Notes under the pieces: model-generated
Seen by the model: only the letters and a program-made list of their open reading frames with translations
Told to the model about the DNA's origin: nothing
Database searches by the model: none
Shown: positions 1 through 6,560 of the stretch, one piece after another
Position numbering within the stretch: the stretch's first letter is position 1
How the letters are laid out: each line of letters begins with the position of its first letter
Assembly: GCA_011250595.1 (NCBI GenBank)
Contig: JAANMP010000046.1
Span: 1 to 38,087 of the forward strand
Source of the DNA: Bacillus sp. MM2020_1
Lineage (GTDB): Bacteria; Bacillota; Bacilli; Bacillales; Cytobacillaceae
DNA length: 38,087 bases
Direction of reading: 5' to 3'
Program-made: the position numbers and the translations under genes

Positions 1-124
1 CAAGATGAGATTTCCCATAGCGCAAGCTAGTAAGAACCCTGAAAGATGATCAGGTTGATAGGTCAGAGGTGGAAGCGTGGTAACATGTGGAGCTGACTGA
101 TACTAATCGTTCGAGGACTTAACC
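1..124 (+). rRNA. rrl: 23S ribosomal RNA, 3' end (partial)
   Basis: The last ~120 nt of a 23S gene, ending in the Bacillus-type 3' terminus (ACTAATCGTTCGAGGACTTAACC). The rest lies left of the window. The exact mature end, 123 to 126, cannot be fixed by eye. It is followed by a 5S gene in the same direction, as in a standard rrn operon. Confidence 0.95.
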
Positions 125-346
125 AAAATCGAAAAGCGGAAGCGTCCGCTTAGCGACGTATGGCCTGGAGGGCTTTGACTGAGATAAAGGAAACACGAAG
201 AGCGATAGCGATTCGATGTTGACTTATCGTAGGGAAAAGACCGAAGGACACTAGTCGTTGGACGCTGGAGCTGGACAATGATAACTCGTTTTTACAACTT
301 CTTCTGCATTATCTAGTTTTGAGGGAATGATTCCTCAACAAAATAG
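125..346 (+). other. Long structured 23S-5S spacer
   Basis: About 220 nt separate 23S from 5S. Hairpins can be seen: AGCGGA/TCCGCT at 135-150 with an AGCG loop; AGCGAC near 152-157 can pair with GTCGTT near 255-260, closing a larger domain; GATAA/TTATC arms lie inside it. Just before 5S, TTGAGGGA (319-326) pairs with TTCCTCAA (331-338), which resembles the conserved pre-5S processing region of Bacillus. The middle part looks like an inserted folded element; no ORF is supported. Confidence 0.6.
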
Positions 347-463
<117 letters not shown>

Positions 464-472
464 GGTATATAT

Positions 473-548
473 GGAGGATTAGCTCAGCTGGGAGAGCATC
501 TGCCTTACAAGCAGAGGGTCGGCGGTTCGAGCCCGTCATCCTCCACCA
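473..548 (+). tRNA. tRNA-Val (TAC)
   Basis: 76 nt cloverleaf; anticodon loop CTTACAA gives TAC, decoding GTA. Acceptor GGAGGAT/ATCCTCC pairs and CCA is encoded. First tRNA after 5S, nine bases downstream, so it is co-transcribed with the rrn operon. Confidence 0.96.
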
Positions 549-594
549 TATTTACCTAATAATATTTCAAACTTAATATGTTTCCAAACTATAT

Positions 595-667
<73 letters not shown>

Positions 668-692
668 CTACTTTGATTTTTAGAATAAACAT

Positions 693-777
693 GCGGGTGT
701 GGCGGAATTGGCAGACGCACCAGACTTAGGATCTGGCGCCGCAAGGCGTGGGGGTTCGACTCCCTTCACCCGCACCA
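693..777 (+). tRNA. tRNA-Leu (TAG)
   Basis: 85 nt class II tRNA with a long variable arm (GCGCCGCAAGGCGT region); loop CTTAGGA gives TAG, decoding CTA. CCA is encoded. It follows tRNA-Thr directly; as I recall, a Lys gene sits here in the B. subtilis trnB order. Confidence 0.95.
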
Positions 778-801
778 AGGTTAAAATAACTTACGATATA
801 T

Positions 802-876
802 GCGGAAGTAGTTCAGTGGTAGAACATCACCTTGCCAAGGTGGGGGTCGCGGGTTCGAATCCCGTCTTCCGCTCCA
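802..876 (+). tRNA. tRNA-Gly (GCC)
   Basis: 75 nt; loop TTGCCAA gives GCC. Acceptor GCGGAAG pairs with CTTCCGC; CCA encoded. Confidence 0.95.
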
Positions 877-886
877 ATTATCTTAA

Positions 887-975
887 GCCGGGGTGGCGGA
901 ACTGGCAGACGCACAGGACTTAAAATCCTGCGGTAGGTGACTACCGTACCGGTTCGATTCCGGTCCTCGGCACCA
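887..975 (+). tRNA. tRNA-Leu (TAA)
   Basis: 89 nt class II tRNA; loop CTTAAAA gives TAA. Variable arm CGGTAGGTGACTACCG forms a clear hairpin. CCA encoded. Confidence 0.95.
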
Positions 976-997
976 TTAAGTTAATTAAATTTTATAT

Positions 998-1071
998 GCG
1001 CCCTTAGCTCAGCTGGATAGAGTGTTTGACTACGAATCAAAAGGTCGGGAGTTCGAATCTCTCAGGGCGCA
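998..1071 (+). tRNA. tRNA-Arg (ACG), CCA not encoded
   Basis: Anticodon loop CTACGAA gives ACG, presumably deaminated to ICG and reading CGN codons. Acceptor GCGCCCT/AGGGCGC pairs perfectly. After discriminator A1071 the sequence is CTTT, so CCA is added post-transcriptionally. Confidence 0.94.
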
Positions 1072-1077
1072 CTTTAA

Positions 1078-1154
1078 CGGGAAGTAGCTCAGCTTGGTAG
1101 AGCACTTGGTTTGGGACCAAGGGGTCGCAGGTTCGAATCCTGTCTTCCCGACCA
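1078..1154 (+). tRNA. tRNA-Pro (TGG)
   Basis: 77 nt; loop TTTGGGA gives TGG. Acceptor CGGGAAG/CTTCCCG; CCA encoded. Only six bases follow the tRNA-Arg gene. Confidence 0.95.
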
Positions 1155-1174
1155 TTCTTCATTAATAAATGTAT

Positions 1175-1250
1175 GGGGCCTTAGCTCAGCTGGGAGAGCG
1201 CCTGCTTTGCACGCAGGAGGTCAGCGGTTCGATCCCGCTAGGCTCCACCA
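1175..1250 (+). tRNA. tRNA-Ala (TGC)
   Basis: 76 nt; loop TTTGCAC gives TGC. Acceptor GGGGCCT pairs with AGGCTCC including one G-T pair. CCA encoded. Confidence 0.95.
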
Positions 1251-1296
1251 TAGTTTTTTGCGATAGCAAAATAACTTCCAGTTCATTTGTATATTT

Positions 1297-1373
1297 GGCG
1301 GTGTAGCTCAGCTGGCTAGAGCGCTCGGTTCATACCCGAAAGGTCGGGGGTTCGACTCCCTTCGCCGCTACCA
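1297..1373 (+). tRNA. tRNA-Met (CAT), elongator type
   Basis: 77 nt; loop TTCATAC gives CAT. Body closely resembles the Bacillus elongator tRNA-Met (GGCGGTG acceptor, G1-T72 closing pair), not the initiator with its GGG anticodon stem. CCA encoded. Some CAT tRNAs are tRNA-Ile2; the body argues against that here. Confidence 0.9.
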
Positions 1374-1403
1374 AAATACTATTAGATGATTATCTTTTTC
1401 TTT

Positions 1404-1496
1404 GGAGGAATACCCAAGTTTGGCTGAAGGGATCGGTCTTGAAAACCGACAGGCGGGTAACACCGCGCGGGGGTTCGAATCCCTCTTCCTCCTCCA
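1404..1496 (+). tRNA. tRNA-Ser (TGA)
   Basis: 93 nt class II tRNA; loop CTTGAAA gives TGA. Long variable arm GGCGGGTAACACCGCGC. The gene encodes CCA. Confidence 0.95.
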
Positions 1497-1518
1497 GTTT
1501 TATTTATTTTTTATATGT

Positions 1519-1603
1519 GGAGGGGTAGCGAAGTGGCTAAACGCGGCGGACTGTAAATCCGCTCCCTCCGGGTTCGGCGGTTCGAATCCGTCCCCCTCCA
1601 CCA
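1519..1603 (+). tRNA. tRNA-Tyr (GTA)
   Basis: 85 nt class II tRNA; loop CTGTAAA gives GTA. Long variable arm CTCCCTCCGGGTTCGG. CCA encoded. Confidence 0.95.
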
Positions 1604-1607
1604 CTTT

Positions 1608-1678
1608 AGGGGCATAGTTTAAAGGTAGAACTAAGGTCTCCAAAACCTTCAGTGTGGGTTCAATTCCTACTGCCCCTG
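1608..1678 (+). tRNA. tRNA-Trp (CCA), 3' CCA not encoded
   Basis: 71 nt; loop CTCCAAA gives the Trp anticodon CCA. Acceptor AGGGGCA pairs with TGCCCCT. The discriminator G1678 is followed by TCA rather than CCA. Last tRNA of the cluster, eight bases before the terminator stem. Confidence 0.94.
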
Positions 1679-1685
1679 TCATAAA

Positions 1686-1730
1686 GACACAAAAGTAATC
1701 CCAAGTATATACTTGGGATTTTTTTGTGTC
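1686..1730 (+). terminator. Intrinsic terminator of the rrn-tRNA operon
   Basis: A perfect palindrome, AATCCCAAG...CTTGGGATT at 1697-1720, runs into seven Ts. Outside it GACACAAAA and TTTTGTGTC can extend the stem, giving one of the strongest hairpins in the window. Confidence 0.93.
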
Positions 1731-1742
1731 TTTTTTTATTTT

Positions 1743-1757
1743 CTTAGAAATTCTAAG
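1743..1757. repeat. Short inverted repeat upstream of a possible micro-ORF
   Basis: CTTAGAA-A-TTCTAAG is a perfect 7-bp inverted repeat with a one-base centre. Downstream at 1776-1785 is a strong AAAGGAGAGG Shine-Dalgarno sequence followed by ATG at 1796 and a 15-codon ORF (MEYLADRPLLLHKQD, stop at 1843). Whether this is an operator and a real peptide gene is not known. Confidence 0.25.
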
Positions 1758-1921
1758 CGATATAACTCAGCAAAAAAAGGAGAGGATGGTCGACTATGGA
1801 GTATTTAGCCGACCGACCTTTGCTATTACATAAACAAGATTAACTTTTAACCTTTCATATTTTTCTATTATGTAAATCAATTCAAATAGTTTAATAATTT
1901 GTCATAAAAAAATAAAACTTA

Positions 1922-1950
1922 TTGTTTCGGTTTTCGTCTTAATGTAATAT
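1922..1950 (+). promoter_or_regulatory. Putative sigma-A promoter of ccpN-ppsR-ppdK
   Basis: TTGTTT at 1922-1927 and TAATAT at 1945-1950 with a 17-bp spacer, about 70 bp upstream of the ccpN start. The boxes are imperfect, but the spacing is ideal and the -10 coincides with an operator-like site. Confidence 0.55.
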
Positions 1951-1975
1951 ACTATATACAAATGAGTATAACACA
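1943..1975. promoter_or_regulatory. Putative CcpN operator pair (autoregulation)
   Basis: The minus strand at 1965-1975 reads TGTGTTATACT and fits the CcpN site consensus as I recall it (TRTGHYATAYW) at all 11 positions. The plus strand at 1943-1953 reads TGTAATATACT and fits 10 of 11. The two face each other over the -10 box and the presumed start site, a sensible place for repression. The consensus is from memory of B. subtilis work. Confidence 0.55.
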
Positions 1976-2022
1976 TTTATAATAAACCTAAAGAATGTAA
2001 CATATTTAATATAAACAAGGGG

Positions 2023-2670
2023 GTGGTAATTATTAAATTATCTAAGCGTCAGGATGAAATCCTCCAAATTGTTAAACAAAACGGTCCTATTACAGGGAAA
2101 GACATCGCTGAGAAACTATCATTAACCAGAGCTGCACTTAGACCGGACCTTGCCATTTTAACAATGTCAGGTAACTTAGATGCAAGACCTCGCGTGGGTT
2201 ATTTTTTTAATGAAAGCTTTGAAACAAAACAACAGGCTAAAAGGTTTATCCACCAAAAAGTAGCGGATTATAAAGCCCATCCGATCGTTGTTGGGAAATC
2301 AGCCTCGGTCTATGATGCGATCGTTCAGCTGTTTTTAGAGGATGTGGGCACACTTTATGCGGTTGATACAAATGGACATCTTGCTGGGGTTGTTTCTCGA
2401 AAGGATTTGCTCAGAGCATCACTAGGAAATCAAAATCTAAGTGAATTGCCTGTTAGTGTCATTATGACGAGAATGCCAAATATTATTACGATAAATCCGG
2501 ATGAGACCTTGCTCGAAGCAGCCAAAAAGATGATTCATAATCATATAGACTCCTTACCAGTTGTAAAAGAAGTTGAGGAGCAAAAAAGTACATATTTGCT
2601 GGTAGGACGAATCACCAAAACAACAATAACGCGAGCATATTTAGAAATCATGGAAAACAAATCACCCTAA
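2023..2670 (+). CDS. ccpN: Transcriptional repressor CcpN (HTH + CBS pair)
   Basis: 215 aa. The N-terminal part (about residues 7-60, KRQDEILQIV ... RPDLAIL ... RPRVGYFF) is a winged-helix DNA-binding domain. Two CBS motifs follow (about 75-135 and 145-210; FLEDVGTLYAVD, SRKDLLRAS, VIMTRMPNI), which in CcpN bind adenine nucleotides. CcpN represses gluconeogenic genes during growth on glucose; here it heads an operon with ppsR and ppdK, which supports that role. The start is awkward: GTG at 2023 aligns with the family N-terminus but directly abuts AAGGGG, with no spacer. An ATT codon at 2029 or 2032 would have better spacing but would be an exceptional start. The stop lies five bases before ppsR. 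Confidence 0.9.
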   Translation: MVIIKLSKRQDEILQIVKQNGPITGKDIAEKLSLTRAALRPDLAILTMSGNLDARPRVGYFFNESFETKQQAKRFIHQKVADYKAHPIVVGKSASVYDAIVQLFLEDVGTLYAVDTNGHLAGVVSRKDLLRASLGNQNLSELPVSVIMTRMPNIITINPDETLLEAAKKMIHNHIDSLPVVKEVEEQKSTYLLVGRITKTTITRAYLEIMENKSP

Positions 2671-2675
2671 GGAGC

Positions 2676-3503
2676 GTGGCTGCCATTTTGGTACAGAAGG
2701 AAGTTGTTTATGTTGTATCTGACTCAGTAGGTGAAACTGCTGAGTTTGTAGTAAAAGCAGTGGCAACACAATTTAATGGCGGGCAGGTAGAAATCCGCCG
2801 GAATTCCTATGTGGATGACTTTGAAGATATTGAAGATGTTATTTTATTGGCGAAAAAAGGCCGTTCGATTATAGCCTATACGATTGTTATTCCTTCATTA
2901 AAAGACTACTTAGATCGGCGTGCGAATGAAGAGAACATTTTAGCAGTCGATTTACTAAGTCCATTAATGAGTGCGTTTGAAACAAGCTTTAATAAACAGC
3001 CTCACCATCGACCTGGATTGATGAGGAAAATGGATGAAGAATACTTCCGAAAAATTGAAGCGATTGAATTTGCCGTAAAATATGATGATGGTCGTGACCC
3101 GAGAGGAATCGTAAAAGCAGATATAGTCTTAGTCGGTGTCTCACGTACATCGAAGACTCCATTATCCATGTACTTAGCACATAAACGGTTTAAAGTAGCC
3201 AATGTTCCTTTGGTTCCAGAGGTACCGCCGCCCGATGAATTATTCGAAATACCACGTAAAAATTGTATCGGGTTAATCATCTCACCGGATAAATTAAATG
3301 AAATTCGTAAGGAACGTCTGAAGGCTTTAGGTTTAGCCTCACAGGCCAGCTACGCAAGCTTTGGGAGAATTCTTGAGGAACTTGACCATGCTGAAAAAGT
3401 GATGAAGCGCCTAGGCTGTCCTATCATTGATGTATCGAATAAGGCAGTTGAAGAAACAGCCGGCTTAATTTTAGACGTGTTAAAAAAAGAGAGGAGCTTT
3501 TAA
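2676..3503 (+). CDS. ppsR: Pyruvate, phosphate dikinase regulatory protein (PDRP)
   Basis: 275 aa from GTG. DUF299-family bifunctional enzyme: an ADP-dependent kinase inactivates PPDK by phosphorylating a threonine beside the catalytic histidine, and a Pi-dependent phosphorylase reverses this. Visible marks are VVSDSVGETAE near the N-terminus, KYDDGRDPRG, the P-loop-like GVSRTSKTPLS (about residues 154-164) and the C-terminal DVSNKAVEETA. B. subtilis calls this yqfL. Start choice is uncertain: GTG 2676 is only one base from AAGGAG, while TTG 2688 (MVQKEVVYVV) agrees better with the homologue length but has a 13-base spacing. It lies two bases before ppdK, so the regulator and its target are made together. 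Confidence 0.93.
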   Translation: MAAILVQKEVVYVVSDSVGETAEFVVKAVATQFNGGQVEIRRNSYVDDFEDIEDVILLAKKGRSIIAYTIVIPSLKDYLDRRANEENILAVDLLSPLMSAFETSFNKQPHHRPGLMRKMDEEYFRKIEAIEFAVKYDDGRDPRGIVKADIVLVGVSRTSKTPLSMYLAHKRFKVANVPLVPEVPPPDELFEIPRKNCIGLIISPDKLNEIRKERLKALGLASQASYASFGRILEELDHAEKVMKRLGCPIIDVSNKAVEETAGLILDVLKKERSF

Positions 3504-3505
3504 TT

Positions 3506-6175
3506 ATGGAGAAATTGGTATATTTATTTCATGAAGGAAATGGCAATATGAAAGGTTTACTTGGAGGGAAAGGGGCAAATCTAGCGGAAATGACGCGTAT
3601 TGGTCTTCCGGTTCCTTATGGTTTTACCATTTCAACTCAGGCATGCAATGCATTCTATGAAGCTAGCAAAACCATTCCAACCATTGTTGAAGTCCAGACC
3701 TTAGAAGCTCTTGCTCGTCTTGAAGAGAAAATGGGCAAAAAGCTTGGCGACCCAAAAAATCCTTTGCTCGTCTCTGTTCGGTCCGGTTCTGTTTTCTCCA
3801 TGCCCGGAATGATGGACACAATTTTAAATCTTGGAATGAATGATGAAACTGTGATCGGGATGGCTGAATTAACCAATAATCCACGGTTTGCTTATGATTC
3901 TTACCGCCGCTTCATTCAAATGTTTAGTAATGTGGTCCTTAATATAGATATTTACTATTTCGAACAATTATTAGAAGAAATTCGTGAGGAGAAGGGCTAT
4001 TCTTCTGATCCCGAAATGAGTGCGGAAGACTGGAAGGAAGTAATCATCGGCTACAAAGGAATCGTCAAAAAACATACAAGAAAAGATTTCCCTCAGGATC
4101 CAAAAGAGCAGCTTTTCCTTGCCATCCATGCCGTCTTTAATTCTTGGAATAATCAGCGTGCAATTGTTTACCGCCGCCTTAATAAAATTGCCGATCATTT
4201 AGGAACGGCTGTTAATATCCAAAGTATGGTGTTTGGCAACATGGGGAATGATTCAGGCACGGGTGTAGCCTTCACCAGAAATCCATCAACAGGTGAGCAT
4301 GTTCTTTACGGTGAATACTTAATCAATGCCCAAGGGGAAGATGTGGTAGCAGGGATTCGTACACCACAACCAATCGCGACGTTAAAAGACGAAATGCCAG
4401 GTGTTTATAAGCAATTTACTGATACGTGCAAGCGTTTAGAGCAGCATTATGAAGAAATGCAAGACATCGAGTTCACGGTTGAACGAGGCAAGCTTTTTAT
4501 CCTGCAGACTCGTCATGGCAAAAGAACGGCTCAAGCGGCTATCCGTATTGCGGTCGAAATGGTTGAGGAAGGAATCATAGATAAAAAGTCAGCACTGATG
4601 CGTGTCGATCCTGATTCACTAAATCAACTCCTACACCGCCGGATTGACGACAAATTTGCGAAAAGAGTTTTAGCAAAAGGTTTGCCAGCATCACCGGGCG
4701 CAGCGACAGGTCAAGTCGTCTTCGATGCCGATGAAGCGGAGCAATTAAACAATGATGGTAAAAAAGTCATCCTTGTTCGCCCGGAAACAACTCCGGACGA
4801 TATCCACGGAATTGTTGCATCCCAAGCGATTTTAACAAGCCGTGGCGGCATGACGAGCCACGCTGCCGTTGTTGCGCGTGGGATGGGGAAAGCCTGTATT
4901 TGTGGATGTGAAGCATTAAAGATTGATTTAAAAGCGAAACAATTTAAAATTGGAGATACTCTTGTTAATTATGGTGATATCATTACAATTGATGGCTCTA
5001 CTGGTGAAATCATGCTAGGGGAAATTCCGATGATTGACCCTGAACTATCGGATGAGTTCCAGTTGTTGCTGGCCTGGGCAGACCAAGAGCGTAAAATAGG
5101 GGTTCGTGCCAATGCTGATACCCCTGAAGATGCAAAAAAAGCATTTGATTTTGGTGCAGGTGGAATCGGACTATGCAGGACTGAACATATGTTTATGGAT
5201 TTAAAACGGATTCCAACCGTGCAAAAAATGATTCTTGCAGAGAATTATAATGAAAGAATGGAAGCATTGAATGAGCTTTTACCAATGCAGCAAGGGGATT
5301 TCGAAGGCATTTTCGAAGAAATGCAAGGACTACCTGTTACAATTCGTTTACTAGACCCGCCATTACATGAATTTTTACCGGATAAAGAGGAACTGTTAGT
5401 GGAAGTAACTAAGCTTCAAATCTTAGATCCACAATCACCAGAATTGAAGAAAAAAGAGCAATTGCTGAAAAAGGTTCGTCAATTAGATGAATTTAACCCA
5501 ATGCTTGGCCATCGTGGCTGCCGTCTAGGGATGATTTATCCGGAAATTTATGAAATGCAAGCAAAAGCCATTTTCTACGCTGCGGCAAAGCTTGCTGATA
5601 AAGGGACCGAAGTGCAGCCCGAAATTATGATTCCTTTAGTTGGACATGTGAATGAGTTAAAGGATATGCGTAAATTGGTGATCGATGCGGCATTACTCGT
5701 TCAAGAAGAAACAGGAAAGAACTTCAAGTATACAATTGGGACGATGATTGAGATTCCACGTGCTGCGTTAACTGCGGATAAAATCGCCGAGGAAGCTGAT
5801 TTCTTCTCGTTTGGTACCAATGATTTAACACAAACAACCTTTGGATATAGCCGTGATGATGCAGAAGGAAAATTCCTACAAGCTTACATCGAAAATAAAG
5901 TACTTCCAGAAAATCCATTTGCTGTCCTTGATCAGGACGGTGTAGGAAAGCTTGTAGAAACAGGTGTAAAGCTTGGCCGAGGCACAAAGCCTTCACTTAA
6001 AACAGGTATTTGTGGAGAGCATGGCGGTGAAAAGAGCTCGATTGATTTCTGTTACAAAACGGGCTTGGATTATGTCAGCTGTTCACCGTACCGTGTACCG
6101 CTTGCGCGTTTGGCTGCGGCACAAGCAACAATTCGTCACGAACAAAATAAACAAGAAGTGTTTACAACCGCATAA
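3506..6175 (+). CDS. ppdK: Pyruvate, phosphate dikinase
   Basis: 889 aa, the normal PPDK length. Interconverts pyruvate + ATP + Pi and PEP + AMP + PPi in the cytoplasm. Order: N-terminal nucleotide-binding domain (LGGKGANLAEM, SVRSGSVFSMPGMMDTILNLG); phosphohistidine domain with GGMTSHAAVVARG, where His452 carries the phosphate and Thr450 is the expected PpsR target; C-terminal PEP/pyruvate TIM barrel (GIGLCRTEHMF, LGHRGCRLG, FGTNDLTQTTFG, and GICGEHGG with Cys836). ATG is preceded by GAGAGGAG. Third gene of the ccpN operon; in a spore former it may serve gluconeogenesis or PEP supply. All catalytic residues appear intact. Confidence 0.98.
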   Translation: MEKLVYLFHEGNGNMKGLLGGKGANLAEMTRIGLPVPYGFTISTQACNAFYEASKTIPTIVEVQTLEALARLEEKMGKKLGDPKNPLLVSVRSGSVFSMPGMMDTILNLGMNDETVIGMAELTNNPRFAYDSYRRFIQMFSNVVLNIDIYYFEQLLEEIREEKGYSSDPEMSAEDWKEVIIGYKGIVKKHTRKDFPQDPKEQLFLAIHAVFNSWNNQRAIVYRRLNKIADHLGTAVNIQSMVFGNMGNDSGTGVAFTRNPSTGEHVLYGEYLINAQGEDVVAGIRTPQPIATLKDEMPGVYKQFTDTCKRLEQHYEEMQDIEFTVERGKLFILQTRHGKRTAQAAIRIAVEMVEEGIIDKKSALMRVDPDSLNQLLHRRIDDKFAKRVLAKGLPASPGAATGQVVFDADEAEQLNNDGKKVILVRPETTPDDIHGIVASQAILTSRGGMTSHAAVVARGMGKACICGCEALKIDLKAKQFKIGDTLVNYGDIITIDGSTGEIMLGEIPMIDPELSDEFQLLLAWADQERKIGVRANADTPEDAKKAFDFGAGGIGLCRTEHMFMDLKRIPTVQKMILAENYNERMEALNELLPMQQGDFEGIFEEMQGLPVTIRLLDPPLHEFLPDKEELLVEVTKLQILDPQSPELKKKEQLLKKVRQLDEFNPMLGHRGCRLGMIYPEIYEMQAKAIFYAAAKLADKGTEVQPEIMIPLVGHVNELKDMRKLVIDAALLVQEETGKNFKYTIGTMIEIPRAALTADKIAEEADFFSFGTNDLTQTTFGYSRDDAEGKFLQAYIENKVLPENPFAVLDQDGVGKLVETGVKLGRGTKPSLKTGICGEHGGEKSSIDFCYKTGLDYVSCSPYRVPLARLAAAQATIRHEQNKQEVFTTA

Positions 6176-6185
6176 AATAAGGAAG

Positions 6186-6216
6186 AGGGATGTGTGCAGC
6201 TAGCACCATCCCTTTT
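6186..6216 (+). terminator. Intrinsic terminator after ppdK
   Basis: AGGGATG-T-GTGC loop GCAC-CATCCCT with one bulged base, followed by TTTTATT; eleven bases after the ppdK stop. Confidence 0.85.
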
Positions 6217-6288
6217 ATTATGCTTGGATTTGGATAGTCGTACAGTTAATGCAAATACTATAAAAAATTATTTAAAGGGGAATTATTA

Positions 6289-6480
6289 ATGGGGGCTATT
6301 GAACGCAGCGGTTATCGATTTGTACCAGAATTTAGTGTCATTCAACAAAATGGGGCTATTCATGTCTATCATCACGATAGCTTCATTGAAGAAATTAAAT
6401 TCCAGTTTGCAGGAAAGTTTCCTGAACTTGATCAGATAGAAGACCTGGTTGATCAATATTGCAACCAGCATCAACTTTAA
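6289..6480 (+). CDS. Small YbxH-like protein (DUF5370-type)
   Basis: 63 aa, ATG with AAAGGGG nine bases upstream. The sequence begins MGAIERSGYRFVPEFSVIQQ and continues NGAIHVYHHDSF with an acidic helical C-terminus (ELDQIEDLVDQY). It recalls the conserved small Bacillus protein YbxH, whose function is unknown to me. No membrane segment or cysteine cluster except one Cys near the end. It sits alone between two terminators, so it is probably monocistronic. Confidence 0.75.
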   Translation: MGAIERSGYRFVPEFSVIQQNGAIHVYHHDSFIEEIKFQFAGKFPELDQIEDLVDQYCNQHQL

Positions 6481-6482
6481 AG

Positions 6483-6508
6483 ACCGAATATTTGTTCGGT
6501 TTTTATTT
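6483..6508 (+). terminator. Intrinsic terminator after the YbxH-like gene
   Basis: ACCGAA (6483-6488) pairs with TTCGGT (6495-6500) and runs into TTTTTATTTTT. The 3' half overlaps the -35 region of the next promoter. Confidence 0.82.
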
Positions 6509-6520
6509 TTGTGTTAGAAT
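6492..6520 (+). promoter_or_regulatory. Putative promoter of the helicase gene
   Basis: TTGTTC (6492-6497), a 17-bp spacer and an extended -10, TGT-TAGAAT (TAGAAT at 6515-6520). The -35 lies in the right arm of the preceding terminator. Start site would be near 6527, leaving a leader of about 34 nt before the TTG start. Confidence 0.5.
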
Positions 6521-6560
6521 GGACTCAGGAAAACCAATTTATAGAAATGGAGGGAAATCA

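Noticed and set aside
699..923. Plus-strand reading frame of 74 codons
   Set aside because: Runs through tRNA-Leu, tRNA-Gly and into the second tRNA-Leu; no ribosome binding site.
1402..1682. Reading frames on both strands
   Set aside because: They coincide with the tRNA-Ser, -Tyr and -Trp genes, which explain the sequence fully.
1731..2022. Riboswitch or T-box before ccpN
   Set aside because: No T-box (TGGNACCGCG-type) sequence or known aptamer core is visible; the region is AT-rich with only the operator-like sites.
5724..5996. 90-codon minus-strand ORF inside ppdK
   Set aside because: Shadow of a highly conserved coding region; nothing supports expression.
6459..6560. Longer helicase N-terminus starting inside the YbxH-like gene
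   Set aside because: It would be translated through a terminator and promoter; the TTG at 6561 has a proper GGAGGG site.
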